Shown one piece after another: positions 23,985-36,000 of a stretch of 64,000 nucleotides of DNA; position 1 is the first letter of the stretch; each line of letters starts with the position of its first letter. The position numbers and the translations under genes were made by a program. The stretch spans positions 81,638,501 through 81,702,500 of the forward strand of contig CM044877.1 of the NCBI GenBank assembly GCA_024500155.1, given 5' to 3'. The DNA comes from Chenopodium formosanum. Taxonomy: Eukaryota; Streptophyta; Magnoliopsida; Caryophyllales; Amaranthaceae. A model generated the notes under the pieces. The model saw only the letters and a list, made by a program, of their open reading frames with translations, did no database searches and was not told the DNA's origin.

Positions 23985-25960
23985 CTACCAACACAAACCA
24001 GCAGGATTATTGAGTGGAACATCTGAAACTGAATTTCCAAGTCCAAATTCAAATGAACCAGATCCCTTTAGTCCCAAGGATGGTAAAAGCAAAGATTGCT
24101 CATTCCCACCACCAAGGAAATCATCAAACTTAGCATCAAATCCACCATCTAATGTAGGAAAAGATGATACAGGTTGGGTCCTGGTTCTGATGTCTCTACC
24201 ATACAATCCCATTGCTGATCCAAGATTGTTATCTTCCCGACCAAAGCTAAGGCTGAGACCATTTGAGACAGAAGCACGCCCTCCACCTTGAACAGGAATG
24301 GCAGAAGTATTCCAAATGAGCTCACTATTCTTAAGAGCATCTGCCTCAATATCCCTAAAGTTCATAGAAGCATTGTTTCCAGTGATAGAAGTGTCAATAA
24401 TGCTCCCATTTCCATTTCCATTTCCCCACAAGCTCCAGGAAGATGAGCCAATGGTGGAAGCACTACCCCTGTTCACCCCATCAAACTCAGCAAAGCTGTC
24501 GTGTCTATTGATGTTGCCATTATGCAATGCACTTAAACCTTGCTCAAAGTTCAACTTTGGAAAGAGATTTGCAGTTTCCCCAAAGCCTGGACTCATTCTT
24601 GGCTCATAATTCAAGGCACTACCATAACTAGAAGGGCTAAATGAAGGGAATCCACCTCGAGCAAAAGGCATGGGACTTTGGCGTTCATCAAGTTTCAATC
24701 CATGTCCTCCAATTGGGCTCGGATTGTAGCCCTGTGTATAGCCATTGAGGAAGCTATTAACTCTAGTAAGTCCACCACTACCACCACCTAAAGGACTCCT
24801 AGTTGGCCCAGGTGATAGCTCTTTGGGAACAGCTCGTTTGACCTCAACCATTTTACCATTGAGTTCATGAAAGGTTTTCATCAGTGCTCTCTCAACTGCA
24901 TCTTCTGAGTCAAAGGTTATGAATCCAAAGCCTCTTGGCCTTTGTGTGTTGTGATCATACATAACCACAACATCAGTGATAATCCCAAACTGATCAAAGT
25001 ACCTTTTGAAGTCCCCTTCAGTCACAGTAGATGGTAAGCCCCCCACAAATATCTTCTTTGTGCGAGTAGGCACTGGCGATGCACTAGGGCTGTTGTGGTT
25101 TCTGGTCAGAACATGCTGATCATCTCTAGGAACAGCCTTCTTTGCCTCAACCTGATCACATACAATTAATTGAACTGTGTTAGTTAACATCTCAAGCTTC
25201 TGAATGTAATTTATCACAGCATTGTGGAACATCAATCAACACCTCAAACGTGTACTTGAGTTCAAGAACTGATTGGCATTTTAAAAGGCAGATACCAATA
25301 AGAAAGTTATTAAAATAATGGCAAGTTGTTAATCAGGAGCTTCAAGTGTAGATTAATTTAAGCACATTATACACCATCAGTAATCGCGATGTCATGTTAA
25401 ACTGCTTCATATGATTAAATTTAATCAAGTTACATCATCAGAACTTATTATTCTCTGTTACCTTTATAGAATTCTTTCATTTTTCTCTCTTAATATCGAT
25501 AGATAGATCCATGATAACAAAAATGACTAAAATGAACACACAATCTAGCTCAATTCTAATGAATTGAGCACCTCTAAACTATGTATGTGACATTTAGGTA
25601 CAAACAATCAAATTATACCTCCACCATAAATGCTAACAATCACAATTTGCACTTCCTATATAAAAAAGGCAACAATTATTAATACATAGAACACACACCA
25701 AAATTAATAAGAGAATCACAATATGAAATAGGCAAACATCTTACAGTTCTGCCATCTATCATATGCTTCTGCCTCACAACTCGCTCAGCAACAGCCGGGT
25801 CAGCATAGATAACAAAGCCGAACCCACGAGCACGGCCCGTTGCTCGATCCTTCATGATCACAGCCTCAACCACCTCACCAAATGTTTGAAAATACTCCCT
25901 CAGACGATCTTCATTTGTATCCCAAGAAATCCCACCAATGAAAAGCTTCCCTGGCTCCAT
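23985..25960 (-). CDS. hnRNP-type RNA-binding protein with two RRM domains
   Basis: Nuclear RNA-binding protein of the plant hnRNP A/B-like (RNP1) family, expected to bind pre-mRNA or mRNA. Two coding exons, 25745-25960 and 23985-25151, give 460 aa. Start chosen at ATG 25960 (MEPGKLFIGGISW), which matches the family. RRM1 covers residues 5 to about 80, with RNP2 LFIGGI and RNP1 RGFGFVIY (45-52). RRM2 covers about 105-180, with IFVGGL and RGFGFITF (145-152) and ends KMVEVKRAVPKE. The rest is a low-complexity Gly/Ser/Asn-rich tail containing DRE-like acidic patches, ending NPAGLCW. The intron splits RRM1 after RT, just before VEAKKAVPRDDQ. A 5' UTR intron is likely (donor at 26403, acceptor near 25970) as well as a 3' UTR intron. 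The specific paralogue is not assigned. Confidence 0.93.
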
Positions 25961-26580
25961 CTTCCAATCTATCAATGATGTTCAACATCCAAAACAACAT
26001 CAAATATCCATACACTTGAAAATTCATAAAGCTTCTACATAATTCCACCCAAAAACATGTCTGAACCATATAATAAAACTATAATATAATCACCACGGGG
26101 TAAATAGCATATAAAACAACGGATCCAACACAACTAAAACAGCAACAATATGCTAAATCCATATCATATATTATATCAAACAATCATATTATTATTAAAA
26201 AGTTCAGAATTATGGTTAGAACCAAATGGGTATTTCTTAAATCAATATAAAATCAACAGATCCTTCATGGGTAAGTGTTAGATCAATGATCAATCAAATC
26301 CATAATCTGGGATTTCAATAAAAACCCAGAAAATTTCAATCAAAACCCACGTAATCAAAGTTAAAAACTTTAAATTAGAAATGAAAAATTGCAGAAATCA
26401 GTACCAGATTGTTAAATTTGTAGGGGGTAAAAACCCAATAAATATAAATTAATGGATCTAAGAGGAGGTTTAAAACAAGAACAAGAGAGAGATTAGGTCC
26501 TCCTCCCTTCTTCTTCTTCTCTCCTCAACCCCCTCTTTTTTTTTTTCTTTTTTCTTTTTTTTTTTTTTGAATTTATAGGA
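25961..26580 (-). other. 5' UTR and 5' UTR intron of the RRM protein gene
   Basis: Minus strand. The noncoding first exon spans about 26404-26580, C/T-rich with tctcttcttct runs. It ends caatctg at a donor gtactg. The intron ends near 25970 (tgatag), just upstream of the start codon. Positions are inferred from splice signals only. Confidence 0.5.
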
Positions 26581-27752
26581 GTTCTTACAAAATTCTGATT
26601 GAAGAGAAAAATCTAATGGAAGAAAAAACAGAGGATTGAGAAAGAGAGGAAAGAGGGTATTATATGTAAAGAGAGCTTAAAAAAAAGGAGATAAAAATAA
26701 TAAATGGGCAGAAATGGGGAGGAGAGAGAGAGAGGGGTAAGCTTTGGCTATCCTCTCGTGGAGAAGAGGAGACGAAGAAAGATGGTGACTTGCCAGTTTT
26801 TAAGTTGGATTTCAAAAGTTGAGTGTATGCCTCTTCTTTACCTTCTTTTTTTTTTATTTTATTTTTTATTCTTTTTTCTTTTTTCTATTTTTTTTTTTTT
26901 CAAAATTTTAGAATTTTGATTGAAAAATACAAATTAAAACTTAAAATAAAACTCAATAATTACCTTGAGACTCAAGGTTAAAAAATGAGTGAAGTGGGGA
27001 GGTATAATAGTGAAATGAACTAAACTTTGAATTACGGAGTATTATTTCTTATAATATGATAATACAGTGAATAAGTCTCTCTTATTAACATGATTATACA
27101 AGTTGTTATAATTTGTGATTGTCAATAATCCATTGCTCCCACTTATAAAAAAAGCAAACTTTGCATAAATGATATGATAAATGTGAAAATGAAATGGAGT
27201 ATATGCAGTCTTGATTATTCATAACAACTCCAAATATAGTATATAATATTTTCAAGGTATTCATTTCGTAAAAAAATATTTTATGAGATAAACGAGAAGA
27301 TCTTATTTGACACGACTAACAATTGTCAGCGTAAACATGTTAGAAACAAGTTGTTTGCTAACTAATGAGAAGGGGAAAAAAAACAAAAAAAAAAAACCTA
27401 GTAAAATAGGATATATACACTAAAAGATAAAAGATGGGCCTTATAGGGTTCATATTAGCCCTAATTGTTTGCATAAATGATAGGGAAGGAATCATTTCAT
27501 AATTACCTGAGCATATATTAGGAAATTTTATTATGTAAACTTCGTATTTTGTATTTCTCTATTATAAGAAAACTTTAAATAAAATAGACTATAATGCAAG
27601 TAATGTAGATACATAACCAAGCTCTCTCGGCATGCTATAGGCATAGCACAATTGTAAACAATCCACGCTTACTCGTGCTCGTGTTTCTTTTGTCAAGCAT
27701 TGTACGTTACCTCATCTATATATTTGGGATGAGCCTAAACTCATAGGGAGTA

Positions 27753-27954
27753 CTCCATACGTCCTTCGTTACCCTAATAATGCAACAATCAATTACAGAG
27801 TATCATTTATAAAAATTTTACCAATATTGCAATATTATCATAGATGCACATGTTTTCTCTCAATCTCTATCTGTCTTTATTTTTCTCTATCTCTATCATC
27901 ATCTTAAATTATGTATCTTTTCCCCTTGTTGCGATATTAGGAAAACGGAAAAAG
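27753..27954. mobile_element. Stowaway-like MITE
   Basis: About 202 bp flanked by TA. The left end is ctccatacgtccttcgttac and continues with cctaataatgcaaca. In reverse complement the right end is ctttttccgttttcctaata followed by tcgcaaca. Terminal CTCC/CTTTTTCCG ends with TA targets are typical of the Tc1/mariner-related Stowaway group. Noncoding interior. Confidence 0.6.
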
Positions 27955-30846
27955 TATTAATTTATGAGCCAAGCCTTAGTGTTGAACTCAATAGAACTAA
28001 TATTAAAATAACGATCCAATCAACAAACCTCGGTCTTGTCAATGGCAAACCTAAATCTATCTTTTTTATTGATAAATATTTTCTCGACTTCTCGTGCAAA
28101 ACCATCCATCAAATGACAACCTCATTTGTTCAACGATTCTAAGTTATTAACATAGACATTAAAATAAAAATGTGAACTTGATCTTTACACACGACTTTCA
28201 CTCTAAACATCAGGAATCATGATATTGAAGCTAGCATTTAGTCCATGTAACTTTTCATGTTATCATTTTGAAACAAGATCTCTAGTATACATATGAGAAT
28301 TACTATATATACTATCTATTAAAGGACAATAGTACAATACAAGAAGGAAAATTACATTAAGAATGATTTAATAATCATTTCACTCAACTCATAAGGATGC
28401 AATTGTTCTCCATACAACAAACCAAGGTATTGCGTCATTGTACAATCTGAACACTACTTTACTAATAATAAAATACACATTATTTATGATGAAAATATAC
28501 GTATCTCAAGTGCTTAACGCTGATTGTTAGATGTAAACATGATATATAGTGAACCAATACATTACTCGTGTGATTATACCTTAATTGTAAATAGATTACT
28601 CTACAAAATTGATAAAATGCGACGCATGCACATGACATATATATGTAGATACATTTGACTAAAATTATAAAAATAAAACGTGTATATCTATTATTGTTTG
28701 GGGTGTTAAAAGGGGACTAATAAACCCTTGATGTAAATACGTGACATACTAATATCAAGATGTGAACATTTGAATTAATGAGGATTAGATCATAGTCTAG
28801 TAGTTGAGGCATCACCTTCGATTCTAGTACTCCATGGATTAAGTCATACCTAGATAAGTCGGACACACTCGAACTCATTTTATTTCCCCTTTCAAAATTA
28901 GGCCCACTATCTACATGACCTTGAAAATACTATTCCAATAAAATCTCTTCATTATTCCATCCTCTACTAGTAGAGATAGTAGCTAAAAAACAAGGTTCTC
29001 TTCTTACTTTTTAACAAGTTTTTGTCATAGCTTTTACTCCCACCAAATCAAAGGATTCCCATAACTTAAGTCAACTATCCATTGGACCGATGCCAAATAA
29101 TTCTGCTAAATAAAGTCCTTAATTAGGGTTGATACCTTAAACCTATAATCAAATTCTGTATTTAAATACTATTTACATCTTATTCGATCTTGCGACATAA
29201 TTTCTTTACATCAATAATAGTAATGACAATAAAATTAAATCAGATAGAAGAAAAACGTTATATCTTTTTCATGAGAGGAAATAATACGGAGCACTACGTA
29301 ATAAAGTGATGAGCCACTACGTTATGATTTCATTTAAGAAAGCAACAAGTCCATAGTAATTAAATACATCTTCTTTAGCCAAAATTTAGTGAGGCATAAA
29401 AATACTTAATATAGTAGTAGGGTGTATAAATCGGCGGCCTGCTGCATAAGGTTGGTATTTATACCAAAATTGCCAACCTAATAATCACCTGGCAAAAAAA
29501 TTAGTGTTACACTTACATACTCCTATATATTATTATTCCTATATTTAATTAATGAAGACAACATAACATAACATGCTTTGTTTCCTTCATGTGGGAGCAA
29601 GGCATAAATGATTTGCGTTGTCACTATACTAATCTATCTCTTAATTTAATCCATCATTTATTGTTTTAATGCAATATCATCTATTATGGATAGCTTTATA
29701 CGCCAATACACCATTTTTGGCTCATAATTTCAATGTTAATTCGATATACCATATTTATATGATTTTGGATGAGATAGAACATGCAAAGTCAAATCAAGTT
29801 TTAATTTACTATATTATAATAAAATTTTACATTATCAGGAATCAATATTTTATCTATTCAACGGTAAATGATTAAAATGGATTTTTGTATTTGTTGTACT
29901 ATTTTGGCCTGGGTGACTTTATAAAATATGAGTATGCAATCTTTATTTATGTGTATATATAACACGGAGTATGACACTTATGACTTAAATGGGTTGATTA
30001 GGTCCAATCAGCTGTAAAAGTTGAATAAAATAAGATATAATAACATCAAATTAGTTCGTTTCAAGTGAAAAAAAGGACCCGTATATTGAATACCCATCAA
30101 GTCATCGTAGTACATCCAAGAAGCTTGGGATATATGCAAGTTATAAATATATTTACAAATCATTAGATTCCTAAGAAGGTTCATATAGTAGTTAATTAAA
30201 AGATAGCTAGTTATTGAGGTAAAAAAATGAACTTTATTTAACCTAACTTTATAATCAAAATAATGATATGATAAAAGATTATCAAGGAAGAAAAAGGAGA
30301 AAGTGGTAGCAAGATGTGTGAATAGCACAGAAGGGATAACTTTGTGCTTCCACTTCCTGAAAGAGAATTAAACAGCTAATTGAAATCCAATAAAAGTTGT
30401 AAAAAAAAATTAAAATGTTTCCAATTAGCCCACTGTACCACATGTATCATGTATGTATGTGTAATCAAATTATGCTGCCTTTGCTTGCTAATCACCACAA
30501 CATATATTATAATTTTCTAAACCTAATATCTATTCTGATTCTTTAATTATTGGAGACTTCTTTTCTTTATTTATAAATTAAACTAATTTAAATTATTATA
30601 AAGGCGGTTCCATTTTATGTAATATATATTTGTTGAATTGACCTTTTCCTCAAAGCCTATTATATAATATAGTACTACTGGCTTAATCTAATAAATAATT
30701 TAATATAGGGATTAAGATGCAATGTACCTATTAAGCTTTACCCTCTTCTTGTCAAATAATGATACTAATAAATTAATTACAGTTTTATCTTGTGTCTTAT
30801 TGTTATGAACATGTGAATCATATTGCTATTTTGTTCGATCTATAGC

Positions 30847-30887
<41 letters not shown>

Positions 30888-31892
30888 TAGAAGTAAACAT
30901 GTTATAACTACAAGACTACATAGTATATATAGTATGCACAATGGCGTCTGGTTTTTCTCTATGTTCTACATACTTGCATTTTGTACGATAAATCATTTGC
31001 CTTAATAAGTCGAGATGACATAATCAAACATAATTTGATGCTATTAATTAAAGCCATAGGCTTTGCTTCTTTTATATTATGTATAGTGTATGTAAGTGGT
31101 CATTTGTTTTAGGAGATTATCAAGAATCCTTGTTTAACATTTTACCGTATTATATATATACCAGTTAATATGATAATTCAGCCGATATATATTAACCCTT
31201 CAAGAGCCTTGTATTTGGTTTCATCTGTATATTATGGTTAGTAAAAGAGGTTACAACATACTAGAGCTGTTAAACAGAACATTAGGACACATATATTAGG
31301 TATACTTATTATCATATCTGACTAAGATTTGTTCCTTTACAGAGATAAGAATAATAATGTGGAAAGGCAATTTAGGCATCTTTTTTTAAATATGGGGCTA
31401 AACTTAGCTTTAGGGATCAAATTCGCCTCATACAGAAAACACAAGGCTTTATATTTATAGTACACCAATTTTTAAGTAATATTTCATGAGTAGTTCACCC
31501 AAAGTATATACTACCTTTGATTAGAAAAAGTAAAGCCTCATAATTGAACTTTAAGTAATTTCTAATTTTTTTTAAAATGGTGTTGATTGAGTAATTAAGT
31601 TTAACTAGAGCCGCCTGTAGCTTATTACTCGTATTGATCATGAATGTATATCTTGTTATTTAGCCTGCTAACACAATTGTTAAATGTTAATGGGTATTAT
31701 CAAATGATATGATTATGATGATTAATACGCAGTATGTATAATTAATGGCGGATAGGTAATTATTATGAGTCATGTGTTTATTACTCATTGTCTTGATTGG
31801 TTTGGTTGTTCATTAAAAAAAATACCATGCATGTATATATATGGTATTATATATGACTATGTGTTATTAGTGTAATTGAGCAAATAACCAAA

Positions 31893-31965
31893 GTGTAGAT
31901 CAATTGGTAAAATGGTAAGTCATTTGCACTCTAAGTGATAGGTTGCAAGTTTTAAGTCTAAATAT
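31893..31965 (+). other. Possible tRNA-derived SINE head (weak)
   Basis: The sequence has an A-box-like tagatcaattggtaaa and a degenerate B-box-like ggttgcaagttttaagtc about 40 bp downstream. A similar weak pattern lies at 28800-28850. Neither forms a tRNA cloverleaf. Confidence 0.3.
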
Positions 31966-32696
31966 TCATATTGACCAGCAACTACTCGACTAGTTCAATT
32001 CAATTATCAATATAATATTGTCAATAGGAGTGGTTGCTTCTTGCTTCATTTTGATGCTTTTAAGGACATACAATCAATTTGACATTTTGGCAACTATGCC
32101 AAATTGCACATCATACAAATTGTTTTTTTCCCTCATATAGGTGTGATTGGTCAATAACAGGTTTACTGTAAAATAATAACATGCTCGTATTATGTATATT
32201 TGTAGTCCAACTTATAATAATACTTTGTACTTTGTATCACTTTTAGTAACCGTACCCTTGCACAATCAATTTGTTTTTAATTGGATTCGATCTCAATGTT
32301 TAGAAAACCAAATCAAAGCACAAATCATACGAATTATTTGTTGGAAACCTAAATCAAACTATGATTCTAAAACCACGATACCAAACCCAAACCACATCCT
32401 AATATCTAATACTATGTACGAGTATATAAATAAAAGGAATTAGTTTTAAGAAGAAAGATAAAAGGCTCTAAAAACCAACTTGAAATAACCATACTCAATT
32501 TTCTTAAAAAAAAATTTCTCACAAATATCAATTAACAATAAAAAATTATTTCTTTTCGCTAGTGATAATCTCGTGCATTAGCTCAAGTACATTATGATAT
32601 CTTTGAATATGAAACCTGACAATTGAATGTCAATTGACAATCAAATTAATTAATTAATTACTTCAACCAAATTTTTTTCTCCATTATTTTTTCTTT

Positions 32697-32873
32697 ACTA
32701 GTCAATCTCTGGATAAACAAATTTTTTTATCACATGGCAGTTTGGTAAATAAATCAACAACTTTATCCAATCATCATCACTATAGTACCCACTTTTATGG
32801 AAAAAGTTGTTGATTTATTTATAAAATTGCCATGTGACAAACAAATTTTGTGAATCTGAAAGATTAACTTGTA
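32697..32873. repeat. Long foldback (inverted repeat with about 70-bp arms)
   Basis: The left arm (about 32697-32768) pairs with the right arm (about 32799-32873) across a loop of about 30 nt. The inner stretch of about 50 bp matches strongly. Both arms share aaataaatcaacaacttt and tcacatggca in opposite orientation. It lies about 200 bp upstream of the thymidine kinase start codon. It may be a MITE or a young inverted-repeat hairpin locus. Confidence 0.75.
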
Positions 32874-33067
32874 TTTAACCGTTTTAAGGTCTAGTTTGGA
32901 GGGAAAGAAAAGAAGAAAAAAGAAAAAAAAAACTCCTTAAACCCTTTTTCCTATCCAAATTTCTGCAACTCACTTTCTCTCTCTAAAATCTCTCATCTTC
33001 AAACTCCATAGCCATGTCTAAGCTTTAAGCTCAGTTTTTCTCTCCTCCTCCCCAGAAAATTCTGGGG

Positions 33068-36000
33068 ATGTCATACCCTTCTTTACCTAAAATGAAATCC
33101 CTAATTTTCCCCAAAACTTTCTCTCTCCTCCCTAAATCATCACCTTCCTTCCAATTCTATTTTCGGCGCCCTTTTTTCCTCCAAAAAACCCCTAATTTTC
33201 TCTCTCCTCTTCCACCCTTTTCCCCAATGTTGCGCACTCTTCGTTATTACGCTTCTTCCTCTCACCAAACGCAGCAGCATCCTTCGCCGCCGCCGCCGCC
33301 GCCGTCGTCTTCCGGTGAAATTCATGTTATTGTGGGCCCCATGTTCGCCGGAAAAACCACCTCCCTTCTTCGCCGTATCCAATCCGAGTGCAGCAATGGC
33401 AGGTTATTCCCTGATGATATTTTAAAATCAATTTTTATCATGATATATGCTTGAAATGTTAATTAGGGATTTAGGGATTAATTGTTTGGTTAATTTTCCT
33501 GGTGCTAATGTCTTCATCTTAATTATTTATTTAAGACTTATGAAGTACTTCATATTACGTTACTGGGTTGCAAATTGTCTGGTAGAATTTTTGTTGCTTG
33601 TACTTTGTGAAGTATTATTAATTGTATGCTAATAATGCTATGTTATGCGGAGTATGGTTTATGTGATAGAGTATTGTTTAATTATTATGATTATGGCCAC
33701 CCTTGTCGTCTCGACTCTCTAAATGGTTGTTATATACGTACATTATCTCGACTTCTCATAATTAAGGATATATAGGACTTTGTTTAAAGACGCTTGGTAA
33801 TAGATGTATCATTTTACACCCTTTACATTATACATTATTATTAATTGTATATTGCGTGATACATTCATAAACTTTTACTCCCTTTGCCTCACTGTAATGA
33901 GCCACATTTTTGTTAGAGGTCGTTTTCGAGGAATTGGGTTGGGGGTATCATAATTATCCTTGATAAAGTATACAATTGTCTGGAACGAGCATCTTATTAC
34001 AGAGTATGATAGTTTTGCCTTACACATAGTAATAGTAGTATGGGAAATTTATGATTCAACTCACTAGATATGCTTAGTATATCGGAACATCCTGAAATAG
34101 AAATATGCCCTTCTAAACTTAGTATGGAGTAGTACATTAGCTTTTTAGATGAAATGCCAGGAATGTAAGTGAAGCATATGTAGCTTTTTATAAGTGAACA
34201 TTAAAAGTAGGATTGTATAAAGCACCATATTTAGAAAAAAAAATAATAAACATTCTTTTGGGCTGGCCTAGAAGAGAAGTAGCGACATTTCATCCTGGAA
34301 CAGCCTCCTCAGAATGCAGCAGTGTTGTTTAAGCTTGTTGTCATCCCTAGTTGTCTAGAAAACACTGAGAGTGTAGTTTCAGCTGCTGGATATTGTTGTC
34401 ACGGTTAGTATCTCCCAGTTTTCAGGCTGCACAAGTCAAGAGCTCTTCCCTAGTGTTGGATAAAACATTGAGGGACCTTTGTTACTCTGGAAGATTGATG
34501 GAGGCAATTGGGCTACTGTGCCGTTCTGAAGCAATTGTGGACTGGCACACTTATTCTCTCTTGCTGCAAGAATGTATACATGGAGGGACATATGAGTGGG
34601 GTAAATTAATTCATGCCCATATGGTTATTGTTGGGTTTACTCTCAATGAATACCTGAAGACCAAATTGTTGATTTTGTACTCTAAGGCAGGGAAGTTGGG
34701 GACTGCCTGCATTCTCTTTGATGAATTGCTAGAGAAGAGCTTAATTTCTTGGAATGCAATGATTGCAGGGTATGTACAGAAAAGCATGGAAGATGTGGGA
34801 TTGAGTCTGTATCAAAAGATGAGGCATATTGGTGTGACTCCAGATCAATTTACCTTTTCATCTGTGTTCAGAGCATGTGCCTCACTGGCAATGCTGGAAC
34901 AGGGAAGACAAGCCCATGGTGTCATGGTAAAATGTGGAATTGGGAAAAATGTTGTTGTTAATAGTGCACTTATGGATATGTATTTCAAATGCAGCTGTTT
35001 AACTGATGGACATCAGGTGTTCGTTAAATCTTCTGATAAGAATGTAATTACTTGGACCGCCCTCATGTCTGGATACGGACACAATGGAAGGACTGGTGAG
35101 GTTTTGGATCTCTTTGACAAAATGATAAAAGAAGGTCTGAGACCTAATTACGTCACCTTCCTTGCTGTTCTTTCTGCTTGTAGCCATAGAGGTCTTGTTG
35201 ATGAAGGTTGGAAATATTTTTTACTAATGAAGAATGACTATGGGATCCAACCTCATAAAAAACATTATGCTGCTATGGTTGATCTTTTAGGGCGTGCTGG
35301 GAGGTTAGAAGAGGCTTATAATTTTATTAATAGCTCACCATGTAAGGAAAATTCTGTGGTCTGGGGCTCTTTGCTTGGAGCTTGTCGTCTTCATGGTAAT
35401 GTTAAGCTGCTGAAATTATCAGCAATGAAATTTTTTGAGTTGGAGCCTGAAAATGCAGGAAAATATGTTGTTTTATCCCATACTTTTGCCTCCCATGCAA
35501 TGTGGGAAAATGTGGCTGAGGTTTGGGGTTTGATGAGAGACTTTGGGGTGAAAAAGGATCCTGGATATAGTAGAATTGAGCTCCAAAATGAAGTCCATTT
35601 CTTCTACAAGAGTGACAACACACACAAAGATACTAAAGATATATATGAAATGCTTAAAGTTTTGACTTGTGCACTAATGGACAGTGATTACATTCTAGAC
35701 TTAAGTTTTGAGTAATATTAGTTGTACAACTATCAAGATTTTCAAGTCTCAGAATTGGTGATATCATTAAAGGGTTGCTTTGCTGGTTGTATGTGAGCAA
35801 TCTAAACATGTAAGATAATTACCTTTTCTCTCTTGCTTTGCTCATATTTTTCATTTCAGCCAACTTACGATGACCTCTGAGTATATCTCATGTTTTCAAA
35901 GCAAATCACTTGGATGCTATGCCCAACAACTCTTCTGTATCCTTGAAAACTTTTGCAAGAATGGAATCTCAACTATTAAGGTTAAAAATGTTATGAGGAT

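Larger units (their letters stand above)
26581..33067. other. Long gene-poor region
   Basis: AT-rich intergenic DNA between the RRM gene promoter and the thymidine kinase gene. It contains a Stowaway-like MITE (27753-27954), two tRNA-like or SINE-like patches (about 28800-28850 and 31893-31965), poly(T)/poly(A) palindromes (30850-30883) and a long foldback (32697-32873). No protein-coding gene or functional RNA gene is supported. The stretch 32940-33067 is C/T-rich and is probably the thymidine kinase 5' UTR. Confidence 0.5.

Noticed and set aside
26704..26919. 71-codon plus-strand frame rich in Phe and Lys
   Set aside because: It comes from purine-rich and poly(T) sequence in the promoter of the divergent RRM gene.
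33880..34015. Stowaway-like MITE in thymidine kinase intron 1 (actccctttgcctcactgta)
   Set aside because: Only one end fits; the opposite end pairs too weakly to support an element.
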